From assembly GCF_000002235.5 (NCBI RefSeq), contig NW_022145558.1:1486501-1550500 (forward strand): DNA of 64,000 nt, given 5' to 3'. This document shows positions 47,480 to 60,679 of this stretch, in pieces. Under the pieces are notes generated by a model. That model ran no database searches. It was not told the origin of the DNA and saw nothing but the letters and a program-made list of their open reading frames with translations. The stretch is from Strongylocentrotus purpuratus (taxonomy: Eukaryota > Echinodermata > Echinoidea > Camarodonta > Strongylocentrotidae). The first letter of the stretch is position 1. Each line of letters begins with the position of its first letter. A program made the position numbers and the translations under genes.

Positions 47480-50045
47480 AAATGTAGAGGTAACGAGTAA
47501 AAAATGATAAATTTATTGTACTCACTGTTTGCCTAGATCCTGCTAAATGCGAAATGAATCGTGGAATGAGGCGTCGAGTCCTTTCCTCAGAAATATTTAT
47601 CCAATTATAGCCGACTTAAAAGGACTCACACATATTCTAGTACACAGTTCAAATAAAAGGAACTGGCAACAAGTGACATGAGAGGTCTCTTCTAGAACGT
47701 GTTATATAGGTGGCTATAATGTTTCTTTCGCAAGATAAGAGGAGAGTTTGTCTATGGTTCATGAATCCGTGTGTGAAAGATGCCAAAATATGTAGTGTGT
47801 CGAAGTAAATGATCTAGAAATCAAACTAATGCAGATTCTATTTGCAGAAATGTGCTTCGTTCCATCAGATTTCCATGTAGAAGTGATGGATAACCAGTAT
47901 GAAATGAAAGACAGGCTACGTGAGTCTGTATTTCAACGTCTGTTGACATGGCATTGAGCAGGTACCCAGTGCAATGAGTCAGTTACATCATGTGCTCCAA
48001 AAAACGAAACCAGAGGCAAATACAAATAACTAGAGCTAATAAACCAAACAAAAGAATACATATCTCTTGCTCAGTGAGTCGGTCCTGATGGGCATTGTGA
48101 CGCAAATAGTATCGTGTGATAAAGTGGACTGGGCATTCTGAACAACAAGTGGAAACCTTAGTCTGTTCCCAGACAGAGAATAAACTACTTTAAATGACGA
48201 TGGGAGGGGGGGGGGACTTCAATATATATCAATTGCCATTGCATCTGAGTACTTTTCCCGAAATTCAATTACTTAAATCTACTACACTAGCGAATCTAGA
48301 CAAGTCAAGAAAATGCCAGCATTTGGTTTCCCAGTAACTATTTGATTATGTTTTGAATCTTTACAAACGAGTTTCGTTTTAGTATGATTTGTATACATGT
48401 GTTTATTTATTAGTACCTAAATCTCAGGGAATTTATGCTAAAATTAGTAACATAAGAATCAACGATAATTGCCCTACAATATTTGAGAAAACCTTCATGA
48501 AATTCGAATGGAGCAGAAACAAAAGTATCGAAGCGCAATGAGGCCTTACTTTGTCTCTTCTTTGTCATTTTTGTTTCTAGCCAAGGTGGCTGTGAGTGTT
48601 CGTGAAGGGGAACGCATTGCTGTGGTGTGTGTGTGTGTGTGTGTGTATGTGTTATTTTGGATGTGTGAGGTGGTGCTTTGCTTGGGGTTGGGCAGTAAGG
48701 GAGGGGGGGTTATAATTTGTTTCATATTAAAACTGATTTCATTCCACACATACAAACGATCGTGATTTGTGAATTGTACACGTAATAGAATTATGTTATT
48801 ATGGTGAAAAAGAATTATATTTTGAAGAATTATTTGTATTGGTCTAGTATTGAATGAAAATAAGAATACAAATTACGGAAAAGCAAAAAAAAAAGAGAAG
48901 GTGTGGGTGGGTGCGTGGGTAGTTTGTACAGGAATGTTGTTTGCTCTTCCAAACACACCAAGCAAACAATCAGCGAATCCAGACGTCCTTTTGACATTCT
49001 TTTCAAGATGGAGATTCCTGCAAAACTTATTATTTATATTAGTATACCAATGATAATGTGGGTAATTATTTTCTTGACTTGTATCATGAGTGTGAATCAA
49101 ATTAAGATAGTGCTTAAAATAGATCATTGGTATGAACGTCATGGTCCTATTGACCACGTTGACGTGAAAGAGGGATTATTTTGATATTCTTAAAAATGAC
49201 TATAGGCAAGAGATAACTGTCATTATTACATCATGTAGGAAGGAGGCTCTCTATGTTAAGTTGAAGACAAAATCATCACCCGACATTTGACAATTCTACA
49301 ATTAACCTTGCTTGCAGAACTTTCTTCTCTAAATTAAAAACATTGTGTTATGGAACTGATTGTGTGTGAAGTTTTGTTTGTTGTTCTTCTTCTTATTTTA
49401 TACTATGTAAATGTTATAGGCCCGAATTCACAAAGGAGGTTTGTCGACAAACCGAGGTTTATGTATGTCATATGACGCGTTTTGACGCGTTTTTTACAAA
49501 CCTGGTTTGTAAATAACAAAAGGAGGTTTGTCGAAACAAAAGAAGGTTTGTCGACAAACCTCCTTTGTGAATTCGGGCCTATGGGTTTACTCATCGACCC
49601 TGGATCTTTTTTAACAGAGAGATAGAGATAGACAAAAGAGTGGCTTTGCCTGGAAACCACACACATCTATCATGCCTCAGTATCGTAGGTGAATAAGATA
49701 TTTCATCCGGCCGGGCTTGTAACAAGGGTAACAGAATACAGAAAATCACATTTGAAAGGAACTTTCTGAAAGGAAACGTACCTCGATTAAAATCATTTGT
49801 AATGATTTTCACGCTGGTAGGTTTTCATGACAAACAAATCATTTTATGAAAACTGATTTTAACCTTGAGGAGTGTGGGTGCCTAGAAGCTCAAAAACATG
49901 CTTGTCGAAAGGATTCTTTAGAGTAAATTTACAATTGAAAACTATTTGAAGTGTAAGCATGGCCCAATTTGAGTATTACTTCGTTCCGCTTTGATACAGA
50001 CATTCCCCGCCAAAATAATATACGAGAAAACTCAGACAGACATAA
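47480..50045 (+). repeat. Flank repeat family, unit 3 (3' part only)
   Basis: It begins at the TTTGCCTAGATCCTGCTAAA block (2113 in unit 1), then follows the unit 1 order to the end block near 50000 with local deletions and unique sequence at about 48500-49190. It contains a TA-flanked MITE at 49419-49579. A (GT)n microsatellite lies at 48625-48650. Confidence 0.75.
49419..49579. mobile_element. Tc1/mariner-type MITE with TA duplication
   Basis: Near-perfect inverted ends of about 38 bp start GGCCCGAATTCACAAAGGAG, each containing the palindrome GGTTTGTCGACAAACC. TA flanks lie at 49417-49418 and 49580-49581. Homologous positions in unit 4 (near 53898) and unit 5 (near 58463) lack the insert, giving empty sites. 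Confidence 0.8.
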
Positions 50046-50362
50046 TGAAGTAAAAATGGAAACAATGTTTATAACACTTTGATTGATTGATTGATTGATT
50101 CTATTTCATTTCATGTAACAATTGCTTGCACAATAAAGAACATAATTGACAAAGTAAGATCAAAATTATGAAATTAAACAGGAACCTACTGGAAAGCATA
50201 GTTTGTTTTTGTAGGTTCCCAAGAATAAATATAATATGAACATTATTTTCATAAATCTGTTATCAATACAAAGTTTTGGTATTACGGTGATGAATTTGGT
50301 TCATATGAACATATTGGAAGCATATGCGATTTTACAATATTCAATGATCGTTTTCGCGGTTA

Positions 50363-51067
50363 AGGCCCGGTCACACAGAGGGCACGCATGGGGGACGCAC
50401 GGCCAGCGCACTGGAAATTTGCAATTTTGGCCAGTGCGTTGTCGTTCGCTAGGTGAGCGTCGTCATTTGTTACTCGTTCGTCGAGCGCGATGGACCAACG
50501 CTATGCGCTCGCCGTCATTCGCTGTGTGCGTCGGGATTTTTTGAGCATGCTCAAAAGTATGCGCGGAGCTCGACGCATGAATGTACATGCCAGAAGGACG
50601 CCAGACACGCGCAGGGCGCGTTAGACCAGCGCCAGACATACGCGGAGCACACGCCCTGTGTACGCACAGCGCGCTAGCCACACGTTGTGCATTTTGTGTC
50701 AGCTCGCTAGCTTTTCCGAAATCATGACAAAAATTAGGCACACGGCCTTTTCCGATTTCCAGTGCGCAGGCCGTGCGTCGTCTATGTGTGACCACCTCTG
50801 TTGAGAACGCAGTGCATGCGTGGACCATTCGTCCAGCGCGCTAACAACACGCTGTGCATTCGTGGAAGTTTTTAATATGTGCGCTCTGTGTACGGTGTGT
50901 ATGCGCCCTGTATGCGCTCAGCGCGCTAGCAACACGCTATGCATTTGGTCTCAGCTCGCTGTAGCTTCGACAAAAGTTGTGCGCACGACAACGCACTGGC
51001 CGAAATCGCAAATTTTCAATGCGCCGGCCGTGCGTCCCCCATGCGTCGTTTGTGTGTGACCGGGCCT
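50363..51067. mobile_element. PIF/Harbinger-type MITE, 705 bp, TTA duplication
   Basis: The ends AGGCCCGGTCACAC and GTGTGACCGGGCCT are inverted, flanked by TTA at 50360-50362 and 51068-51070. Homology between arms extends about 90 bp (GGGGGACGCACGGCCAGCGC against its complement near 51030). The GC-rich interior repeats GCGCTAGCAACACGCT-like words. No transposase ORF. TWA duplication fits PIF/Harbinger. Confidence 0.8.
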
Positions 51068-51368
51068 TTACCATCGAGTCTAAAGTGATGAAATTGTAGA
51101 TAATAAACTCTTTATGTTGTTTAGCGCCCTCTCAAGACTGATATTACTTTGGCTCTAAAACAATGTTTCATGACTACGATCGACCGATTTGCTATTACCA
51201 TTTGGAAATTATATATAAAAACTGCATTTTCTGAGATTTTCATTGTCGCAGCTACCATGGAATGGCCTTAGGCACTATTTGAAATATTTGAAATTTAGCG
51301 AGAGCACCGGTAAATTTTTGGATTATTCAATTTTTCGAAAGCAGAAGTGTTTTAGGGGCTAAATTTTG

Positions 51369-51745
51369 GGTCGATTTTTATAATTATGTACATTGTAAAT
51401 GTTTACAACCTGTTTTTTTTTTAATACTGAATTTGAAATAAAATGGACCAATCAATCAATCAATCAGATGTTACAGTATTCATTTTCACTATTCCATGAT
51501 AAATATTCCGATCTGTATTTGACCTTTACTACCTATACATGACATTAAATACTAGATAACCATCATAGGTGAATCATACTCCCTGAGAAGCTGGGAATAC
51601 ACCTAGAATGGATCACCATGGTATATTGGACTCAAAAGGTTTATGCAAATCGCCTAACATTGCCCGAATGTTGAAAATTTCTCTTACGACATGAGATCAC
51701 GAATCATCACCATTACAATCAACATGACCATCAACAACAACTGTA
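51369..51745 (+). repeat. Duplicated segment B (copy of 46640-47039)
   Basis: Same order as segment A: the ATTATGTACATTGTAAATGT retroelement tail with (ATCA)n, then TATTCCATGATAAATATTCC and GGTTTATGCAAATCGCCTAA. Small indels distinguish the copies. Confidence 0.75.
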
Positions 51746-52160
51746 CAGCAAATCTTCCCCTACGACAACTACCCCCTACGACAACTGCCCCTACCACAAC
51801 TACCCCTTAGGGCAACTACCCTATAGGACGACTACCTCCGGGACAACTACCCATTGACAACTACCCCCCAGACAACTACCCCCTAGGACAACTAACCATT
51901 AGGGCAACCACCCTCTAGGACGACTACCCCATACAACTACCCCCTGCGACAACCATCCTCTAGGATACTTACTCCCCTAGACAACTATCCTAGGGGTAGT
52001 TGTCTGGGGGGTAGTTGTCCTGGGGTAGTTGGCCGAGGGGGTAGTTGTCCGGCGGTAGTTGTCCGGGTTAGTCATCCTAGAGGGTGGTTGCCCTAGGGGG
52101 TAGTTGACTGGGGGTGGTTATACGGGGGTTGGATGTCCAGGGGGTAGGGGTCCGGATACG
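51746..52160. repeat. CAACTACCCC inverted minisatellite, third locus
   Basis: Forward units at 51755-51985 and reverse units at 51995-52160. It is longer than the 47.0-kb copy on the forward side, showing unit-number change after duplication. Confidence 0.85.
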
Positions 52161-52164
52161 GTTT

Positions 52165-54415
52165 ATGATATATAATTAGGATAAGGGTTTCTGTAATATA
52201 TACATAGATTGTATGTAACTACATTCCGACGAGATAATAAAGTGACTATTGCTTGGATCAACCAAATTTAGAATTAACGAGTCGAAAATGATATATTAAT
52301 TGTACTCACTGTTTGCCTAGATCCTGCTAAATGCGAAATGAATCGTGGAATGAGGCGTCGAGTCCTTTCCTCAGAAATATTTATCCAATTATAACCGACT
52401 TAAAAGGACTCACACGTAAGCTTACACAGTTCAAATAAAAGTAACAGGCAACAAGTAACATGAGAGGTCTCTTCTAGAACGTGTTATAAATGTGTTTATA
52501 ATGCCTCTTTCACAAGATAAGAGGAGAGTTTGTCTCTGGTTCATGAATCCGGTGTGACAGATGACAAAACATGCAGTGTGTCGAAGAAAATGATCTAAAA
52601 ATCAATATAATGCCGATTCACTAAAATGTGCTTCGTTCCATTAGATTTCCATGTAGAAGGGAAGGATAACCCTAAAGAAATGAAAGACATATAGGCTGCA
52701 TGAGTCTGTAATTCAACGTCTGGTGAAATGGCATTAGGTAGGTACCTGAGCAAGTCGGTTGAATCATGTGGTTCAAAACGAACCAGAAGAAAATACATCT
52801 AACTAGAGCTAATCGACCAAACAAAAAAGATACATATCTCTTGCTCAGTGAGTCGGTCCTGATGGGCAATGTGACGCTAGTAATATCACGTGACAAAGTG
52901 GCCTGGGCATTCTGCTCAACAAGTGGAAACCTTAGTCTGTTACCAGACAGAAGAGAAACTACTTTAAATGACGATGGGGGCGGGCGAGAAGGGACTTCAA
53001 TATACATCAACTGCCATTGCATCTGAGTACTTTTCCCCACAATGCAATCATCTTAAATCTACTACACTAGTGAATAATGTAAACATGATATTTATTTGTG
53101 GCGGGGGGGGGGGTAAAGCCAGGCTTTTGTTACCGGGTAAATATTTAATTATGTTTTCAATCTGATATTCGCGTTTTGTTTTATCATGATTGTTACACAT
53201 TTATTAGTATCTAAATCTAAGGAAATTTGTACTACAATTATTAGAACTTAAAGATAAAGTTGAGTTCTGGTCATGCGACTGCATTGTGAAAGAAACGATG
53301 AGGAATCGATCAGAAAAGGTTGATCAAGTAGCATATACGTTTAGGTGTGTACTGCAAGGTTCTAGAGTCATCACAATGATTACAAATTTGGCCCAGCTTC
53401 GGTGAAGTAACAAGCAATGTACAAGGAAAGATGTATATTGGACTACAGAAACATGTGGACTAAAAATCGGGCGTTATTTTTAAGCGGATATTTGTCATAT
53501 TTAGAATAAAAGAGCCAGGCATTTTAGGAAACATTTTTTCGCTAATTTCTTCCACACTTGCATTATAAAAATGATAAAGCTCGCAAGTTTTGTTTTATCT
53601 CTCCCCAGAACTCAGCCTTTTCTTTGAACTTAACGAAAACTGCCCGACAATGTTTGTAAAAGCATTCACATAATTCAAATGAAGCCATGAGATAATTATG
53701 TCATTATTATATCATGTAGAAAAGATGCTCTCTATGTAAAGTTGAAGATTCTATCATCACCCGACATTTGACGATTCTACAAGTAACCTCACAGCCTAAC
53801 GAATGTTCTTCTCGTTATTAAAAACATTGTTATGGAACCGATTGTGTGTGAAGTATGTTTTGGTTCTTCTTCTTAGTTTATATTATGTATCCTATACGGG
53901 TTTGCTCATGGACCCTGAATTTTGTAATACACAGAGAGAAAAAGAGAGAGAGACAAAAGAGTGACTTTGCCTGGAATTCACACAAATCTATGTCTGATTC
54001 CATTATTCATATCGTGGTATACGGACTGGCATACTGTTATTATCATGTCAAGTATCGTAGGTGAATAAGATATTTCATACGACTGGGCTTGTATCAAAGG
54101 TGACAGAAGAAAGAAAAAGCACTTTTGAAAGGAACGTTCTGAAAAGAAACGTACCTTGATTTAAATCATTTGAAATGAAGTTCACGCTGGTAGGTGGTAC
54201 TTTAAAAAAAAAGTTTATGAACACTGGTTGTAACCCGAGGAGCGTGGGACTTAGAAGCTCAAAAACATGTTTACCGAATGTATACTTTAGAGCATAATTA
54301 GAATGGAAAACTATATTTGAAATGTAAGCATGTCCGACTTTGGGTATTTCACTTCGTTCTACTTTGATAGAAACATCCCTTGCTAAAATGAGAAACGACA
54401 AAAATTAGACAGACA
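52165..54415 (+). repeat. Flank repeat family, unit 4
   Basis: It runs from the GGTTTATGATATATAATTAG segment shared with 47385, through the TTTGCCTAGATCCTGC, GAGTCGGTCCTG and CCCGACATTTGACGATTC blocks, to the end block at 54370. It is followed directly by unit 5. No MITE at the 49.4-kb equivalent position. Confidence 0.8.
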
Positions 54416-55534
54416 TATATATTAGCTGAAGTGTAAAAAATAATAACCAGATTTTGGCTTCGGTTTATGACACTTTACCTGATTTTAAGTCCACCATTCT
54501 TAACGAGATTTCACATTATCATAATTTAATTCAGGAAATAAGTAAAAACCCTTCAATCTAAATCAGAACTTCATTCCTACTTATAGCTAAGGTATACTAT
54601 GATTGAGTCCAAGAGGGCATTTGACCGTTAAGCTGGTGTTGAATAGATTGAGAATTGGACAGAAATGTTTGTTTTCTTCTCGCAGCGTTCTAAATTTGTA
54701 GAAAAGAATAACAGAACTAGACATTTATGCACACATGTCAGGTATATGGTGAAAAACAGAAAAGTTTGTATTTCAATAATTCACTCGTTGACACTTCAAA
54801 TGATCACATTAAATTCCTCCGTCCCCCAAACAAATATATTACAGATATGTGTACGAATTCTAAAATAAGATACCAACTACATTCAAGCTTTGTAAAATAC
54901 ATCCTAACGTATAGACCGATGTGTACTACTAAGCCGATGATGTTACGAATCCGGTATAGGTTGGTGTAGAAAACTAGATAATTTTTTTTTAGACATCAAA
55001 TTATAACAAATTCACTAGATATTGCTTAATATTACAAGTAGATTTGGCTCCGAGATCCCCTGTGTTTGGCAACCCAGGCTTACAAAATTTCAAGAGAAAG
55101 AAAAGGACGGAAAAGGCACGAAAAGCGTTCTTTAAAATCCCGCCCTAGCCATACGGGTTATAATTGTGCAGTAGTAGACAAGATTATTTTTACTTATTTT
55201 TTCTTTTTTATATATACTTTCGACGGCATTATGGGGGGTAAAGCATGGCATCCATGCTAAAATGATCTAGAAATCAATCTAATGCAGATTCCCCTTTCAC
55301 TAATGTGTTTCGTTCCATCAGATTTCCATTTATTTCTACCTTCATATAAAAACAATTATAGATCATTACAATATTATACATTTAACAAAACAAAAAAGCA
55401 ACCATTCATGTGAACTGTATCAAAAGACTAAATTTACCAGTCGAAAATGAGAAAAGGGGAACTAATATAAGGACAAAAGGCTTGTAAAATAAGTTCCCTA
55501 TGTAGCAGCGACAGATAACCCTTATGAAATAAAA

Positions 55535-55577
<43 letters not shown>

Positions 55578-55584
55578 CTTTATT

Positions 55585-56115
55585 TTAATTTCAACTTAAA
55601 AGAGTTTAAACTGGGGGCATTTTTCATGCTAACATCAAGAATGGCCCAAAGCTTCGGGCCTGCGTAAATAAACATGGATTTAGCAAGTATAGTTCGTCAG
55701 ATTGGCGCGTGGGGTATTTGTGTATATTTTTATTTTAATGAAAATTGAATTCGTAGCGTTTGATTATTTAACTGGTACATAAACTGACCGAGGCTATAAC
55801 GATATAACTCATTTATCTTCAACCTATTTTTTTTAACAAAACATCAGTTTGGAAGTGTTACAGAAAACACGCAAAGCTTTTTTTGTTGAAGTATTATTCT
55901 ATGAAGATAAGAAATGTGTGTATTACCCCATGAAATAATGCCATAATTTAAATAGGGCAAAATTAATGTCGAGTAAATCATTAGCAGGGAGGAGGTTGGC
56001 AAAAAACACGTAACCTTATTTACAATCCCTATATTGCGAGAAATTGTGCGGCAAATGCTATAAATATGAACTTTCCACGAGAGTTTATCGTCGATTATCA
56101 TATATATCTTATATA
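55585..56115 (-). mobile_element. 5'-truncated LINE fragment in unit 5
   Basis: The minus-strand ORF 55844-56101 reads IIDDKLSWKVHIYSICRTIS then MIYSTLILPYLNYGIISWGN, the post-RT region of a CR1/Jockey-like element. The 3' UTR ends near 55585 in TA repeats. The frame stops at about 55844. Confidence 0.75.
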
Positions 56116-56811
56116 CAATATACTGACTATTTGCCTAGATCCTGCTAAATGCGAAATGAATCGTGGAATGAAGCTTCAAGTCCTCTCCTCAGAAATATAT
56201 AATTATAGCCGAGCTGAAAGGATTCACAATAATCTTCCACAGTTCAAACAAATGTAACTAGCAACACGTGACATGAGAAGTCTCTTCTAGAACGTGTTAT
56301 GAAGGCGTTAACAATGTCTCTTTCGCAATATAAGAGGAGAGTTTGTCTCTGGGTCATGAATCCGTGTGTGACAGATGCCAAATCATGCAGTGTGTCGTGG
56401 AAAATGATCTAGAAATCAATCTAATGCCGATTCTCTTTTCACTAAAATGTGCTTCGTTCCATCGAATTTCCATGTAGAAGTGACGGATAATCCAAATGAA
56501 ATGAAAGACGTAGGTTGCATGAGTCTGTAATTCAACGTCTGGTGAAGTGGCACCTGGCAGGTAGCTGTGCAAGTCAGTTGGATCGTGTGGTCCAAAAATG
56601 AAGCCAGAGGAAAATCGAGCTAATCGACCAAACAAAAAGGATACATGTCTCTTGCTCAGTGAGTCGATCCTGATGGGCATTGTGACGCAAGTAATATCAC
56701 GTGATAAAGTGGCCTGGGCATTCCGCTCAACAAGTGGAAACCTTAGTCTGTTGCCAGACAGAAAAGAAACTACTTTAAATGACGATGGGGAGGGGGGGGG
56801 GGAGAAGGGAC

Positions 56812-56877
<66 letters not shown>

Positions 56878-57681
56878 TTCATTCTTCTTTCGACAGCATT
56901 ATGGGGGTAAAGCATTTCATCCATGCTAAAATGATCTAGAAATCAACCAATGCAGATTCCCCTTTCACTAATATGCTTCGTTCCGTCAGATTTCCATTTA
57001 TTTCCATCTTCATATAAAAACTATTATACATCATTAAAATATTATACATTAAACAAAACAAAAAAAGCAATCATACATGTGAACTGTATCAAAGAGACCA
57101 AATTTACCAGCCAGAAATGAGAAAAGGGGGAGTAATAAAGGACAAAGGCCTTGTCAAATAAGTTCCCTATGTAAAAGTCACGGATAACCCGTATTAAATG
57201 AAAGACATAGGCTGCATGAGTCTGTATTTTAACCTCTGGTGAAATGGCATTTGGCAGGTACTTGATGCAAGTCAGTTGGATCATGAAGTTCAAAAACGGA
57301 ACCAGAGGAATATACATATCTCTTGCTCAGTGAGTCGGTCCTGATAGGCATTGTGACGAAAATAGTATCATTTGATAGAGTGGCCTGGGCATTCTGCTCA
57401 ACAAGTGGAAACCTTAGTCTGTTACCAGACAGAAAAGAAACTACTTTAAATGACGATTGGGAGGGGGGAGAAGGGACTTCAATATAAATCAATTGCCATT
57501 GCATCTGAGTACTTTTCCCCCACAATGCTATCTCTTAAGTTTACTACAATAGCGAATAATGTAAACATGCTATTTATTTTTTAAGGGGTTAAGGATACGC
57601 CAGGCTTTTGTTACCCGTTAACTATTTAATTATGTTTTCAATTTTGATATTCGCGTTTCGTTTTGTCATGATTTTTTATAC

Positions 57682-57775
57682 AAGTTCAAGTTCAAGTTTT
57701 ATTTCCACATGCGGTTCATAAAAAAACAAGTATACATACATGTTCAGACATATAAAAAAAAAGTACACAATTAAC
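57682..57775 (-). mobile_element. Short retroelement 3' tail in unit 5
   Basis: CAAGTTCAAGTTCAAGTTTT ATTTCCACATGCG-type sequence is inserted where unit 1 (near 2940) reads through without it. On the minus strand it ends in (TTGAAC)n, a tail common on SINE and LINE ends. Confidence 0.5.
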
Positions 57776-58960
57776 ATTTATACTACAATTAAGAACTTAA
57801 AGATAAAATTGAGTTCTGGTAATGCGATTGCATTGTGAAAGAAACGGTGAGGAATCGGAAAAAGGTTGATCAAGTAGCATATACGTCTAGGTGTGTATTG
57901 CTAGGTTCTGGAGTCATCACAATGATAACAAATTTTGGCCCAGTTGTGGTAGTAACAAGCACTGTACAAAGAAAGATTTCTATTGGACTACAGAAACATG
58001 TGGAATAAAAATCGGGCGTCATTTTTAACTGAGCTGATACTTGTCATATTAAGAATAGAAGAGCCATGCTTTTCAGTAAACGTTTTTTTTTCTTCTGATT
58101 TCTTCCACATTTGCATTATAAGAATGATAAAGCTCACAAGTTTTGTTTTATCTCTCCCCAGAACTCAACCTTGTTTTTTTTTTTTTTGTTACACCTTAAC
58201 GATGATTGCCTGACAATGTTTGTGAGAACATTCCTTATATTCAAATCAAGCCATGAAATAATTATGTCATTATTACATCATGTAGAAAAGAGGCTATCTG
58301 TGTAAAGTTGAAGATTCTATCATCACCCGACATTTGACGATTCTACAAGTAACCTTGCTCGCAGCCTAACGAATTTTAATCTCTGTATTAAAAACATTGT
58401 TATGGAACCGATTGTGTGTGTAGTATGTTTTGGTTCTGCTTCTCAGTTTATATTATGTATTCTGTATGGGTTTACTCATGGACCCTGGATGTTTTAATAG
58501 AGAGAGAGAAAGGGAGAGAGAGACAAAAGACTGACTTTGCCTGAAAACCACACAAATCTATGTCTGATCCCCATTAGTCATATCATGATATTCGGACCGG
58601 CATACTCTTATTATCATGTCAAGTATCGTAGGTGAATAAGATATTTCATACGCCGACTGGGCTTGTATCAAAGGTGCCAGAAGAAAGAAAAAGCACTTTT
58701 GAAAGGAACGTTCTGAAAAGAAACGTACCTTGTTTGAAATCATTTGTAATGATTTCACGCTGGTAGGTTTTCATGAAAAAAAAATCATTTTATGATCACC
58801 GATTGTTACCTTGAGGAGCGTGGGGGCTTAGAAGCTCAAAAACATGTTTGTCAAATGGATTCTTTTAGAGTAAATTTACAATGGAAAAATATCTGAAGTG
58901 TAAGCCTGTCCAAATTTGGGTATTACTTCGTTCCGCTTTGATACAGACATTCCTCGCTTC

Positions 58961-59850
58961 TGTTTATGACATTTTACTTGATATTCAGGTCCACCATCCT
59001 TAACAAGTTTTGACATTTATATATGTATTATAATTTAAATAAGGAAATAAGTGGAAACCCTCAAAAATTAATACCGAATTACATTCATGCATTTAGCTAT
59101 GGTATGCTATACTTGAACCTAAGAGGGCTTTTGACCGTTAAGCTGGTGTTGAATAGATTGCGAAATCCCGAATTTTACAGATTTTTGTTTTCTTTCGCAG
59201 CGTTCTACATTAGTTAACGAATATCAGAAATAGACCAGCAAAGTATATCTAGGCATACATATCATGTTTATGGTGAAAAACACACAGGTCCTTTTGAACA
59301 CATTGGACTCATCTGTCCCCGGTACAAAATATGTGTACTTATGAAGATTTTGTTTTTGTGCAATTGATATATAGGCTCTGGCATACTCTAAAGTAAGATA
59401 CCAACGACCACTAAGCTATTTATCATACACCCTAGCCTATAGTCATATTTGGATTACTAGATATTGCTTTATAATACAAATAGATTTGGGTGAAAGATCA
59501 GATGAACAAGTCACGACACGCTCTGTGGGACAACTGGCTTTCCATACTAATATGATCATGCAGGGTATAAAATGGGATCTAAAATGCCCCACACCCCCTC
59601 CCCCTTGACAGATTTTCAAAATTCGGCTTCGAGATTATGAGATACCCTGCGTTTAGTCACCCAGGCTTGCACGATTTCGAGGTGGAAAAAAGAACGGAAA
59701 GGGGACGAAAAGCGTTCTGCAAAATGACGCCAAAACGCAATGCTTGTTATATTATTGTGCGGAAACCCAGTAGTAGACCAGCTAAGACACAATATTTAAA
59801 AAAAAAATTAACGGCATTTTGGGGGTAACGCATGACATCCTTGCTAAAAC
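58961..59850 (+). repeat. Flank repeat family, unit 6 (partial)
   Basis: It resumes the opening blocks (TTCTGTTTATGACATTTTAC, then GACCGTTAAGCTGGTGTTGA near 59132 and GATACCCTGCGTTTAG near 59640) at lower identity than the other units and ends after the GGCATTTTGGGGGTAACGCA block. The most diverged copy. Confidence 0.7.
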
Positions 59851-60200
59851 TCTGGCGAAAATACTAAAGAATAACATTGGGGTAGGTGCCACGCGCATTT
59901 TCTGCTCAGAATCCAATTCTTTTGCTCAAAATGTGAAAGAATGTCCTAAACTAATGATTGTTTAATTCTTTTATTTACCTAATAGGCCTATGCATTATTT
60001 GAAAATTACCTTTCACTTAATATTCTTTTCATTTTGAGTTTGAAGTAACAGACCTCTTTGATATACATTTAAAAGTTGGATGTTCCACACATGATGTATG
60101 GCCTAATAAAAGATGAAAGTGGCGTTATTTAAAAAAAAATAACACCATAAAGTTGCCATTAAAACACTTGTTCTTGATTAAACAAATAGTAATCATACAT

Positions 60201-60249
<49 letters not shown>

Positions 60250-60253
<4 letters not shown>

Positions 60254-60520
60254 GATAGAGGTTGAAAAGTTTCAACTTTATCAGTAAGTGTTGTAAAGTT
60301 TGTTTTACCCCAAGGTTCATCAGCAACTAAATATTCTTTCATTCACCCTTAATAGGGTATTATTATGTCTCTTGTGTATTCTTACTGACTGCACATGAGT
60401 GTATTTAACAGTGCCTTGTGTCAAATATATATATATAGTTGCTGATAAGCATTCGGATTGAACAGACTGTACAACACTTACTAATAAAGTTGAACCTTTT
60501 CAACCTCTATAGGTACATTA
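60250..60520. mobile_element. MITE with GAGGTTGAAAAG ends beside (TA)n
   Basis: ATAGAGGTTGAAAAGTTTCA with ACTTTATCAGTAAGTGTTGT at the left is mirrored by ACAACACTTACTAATAAAGT and TTCAACCTCTAT at the right. A (TA)n tract precedes it at 60208-60245. No coding capacity. Confidence 0.65.
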
Positions 60521-60679
60521 GTTGAGCACTGTCAGATATTACAATTTTACTAAAAATGGCTTATATATGAATATATATACTTCTTTTTTTTCTCACCCAA
60601 GAACAAGTAAAAGGAAACGATAATGACAAATTGATAACATAACAAGATACGCTTTCGTATGCGAGTTTGTATTTCATTT

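Larger units (their letters stand above)
54416..58960 (+). repeat. Flank repeat family, unit 5 (closest to unit 1)
   Basis: It opens with the same block as position 1 and shares with unit 1 the LINE fragment at an identical junction (55585-56115). It lacks the piggyBac-type MITE of unit 1. It carries a (TA)n expansion at 55541-55575, another at 56815-56878 beside a local duplication of the 55.25-kb block (56880-57110), and a retroelement tail at about 57682-57775. Confidence 0.8.
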
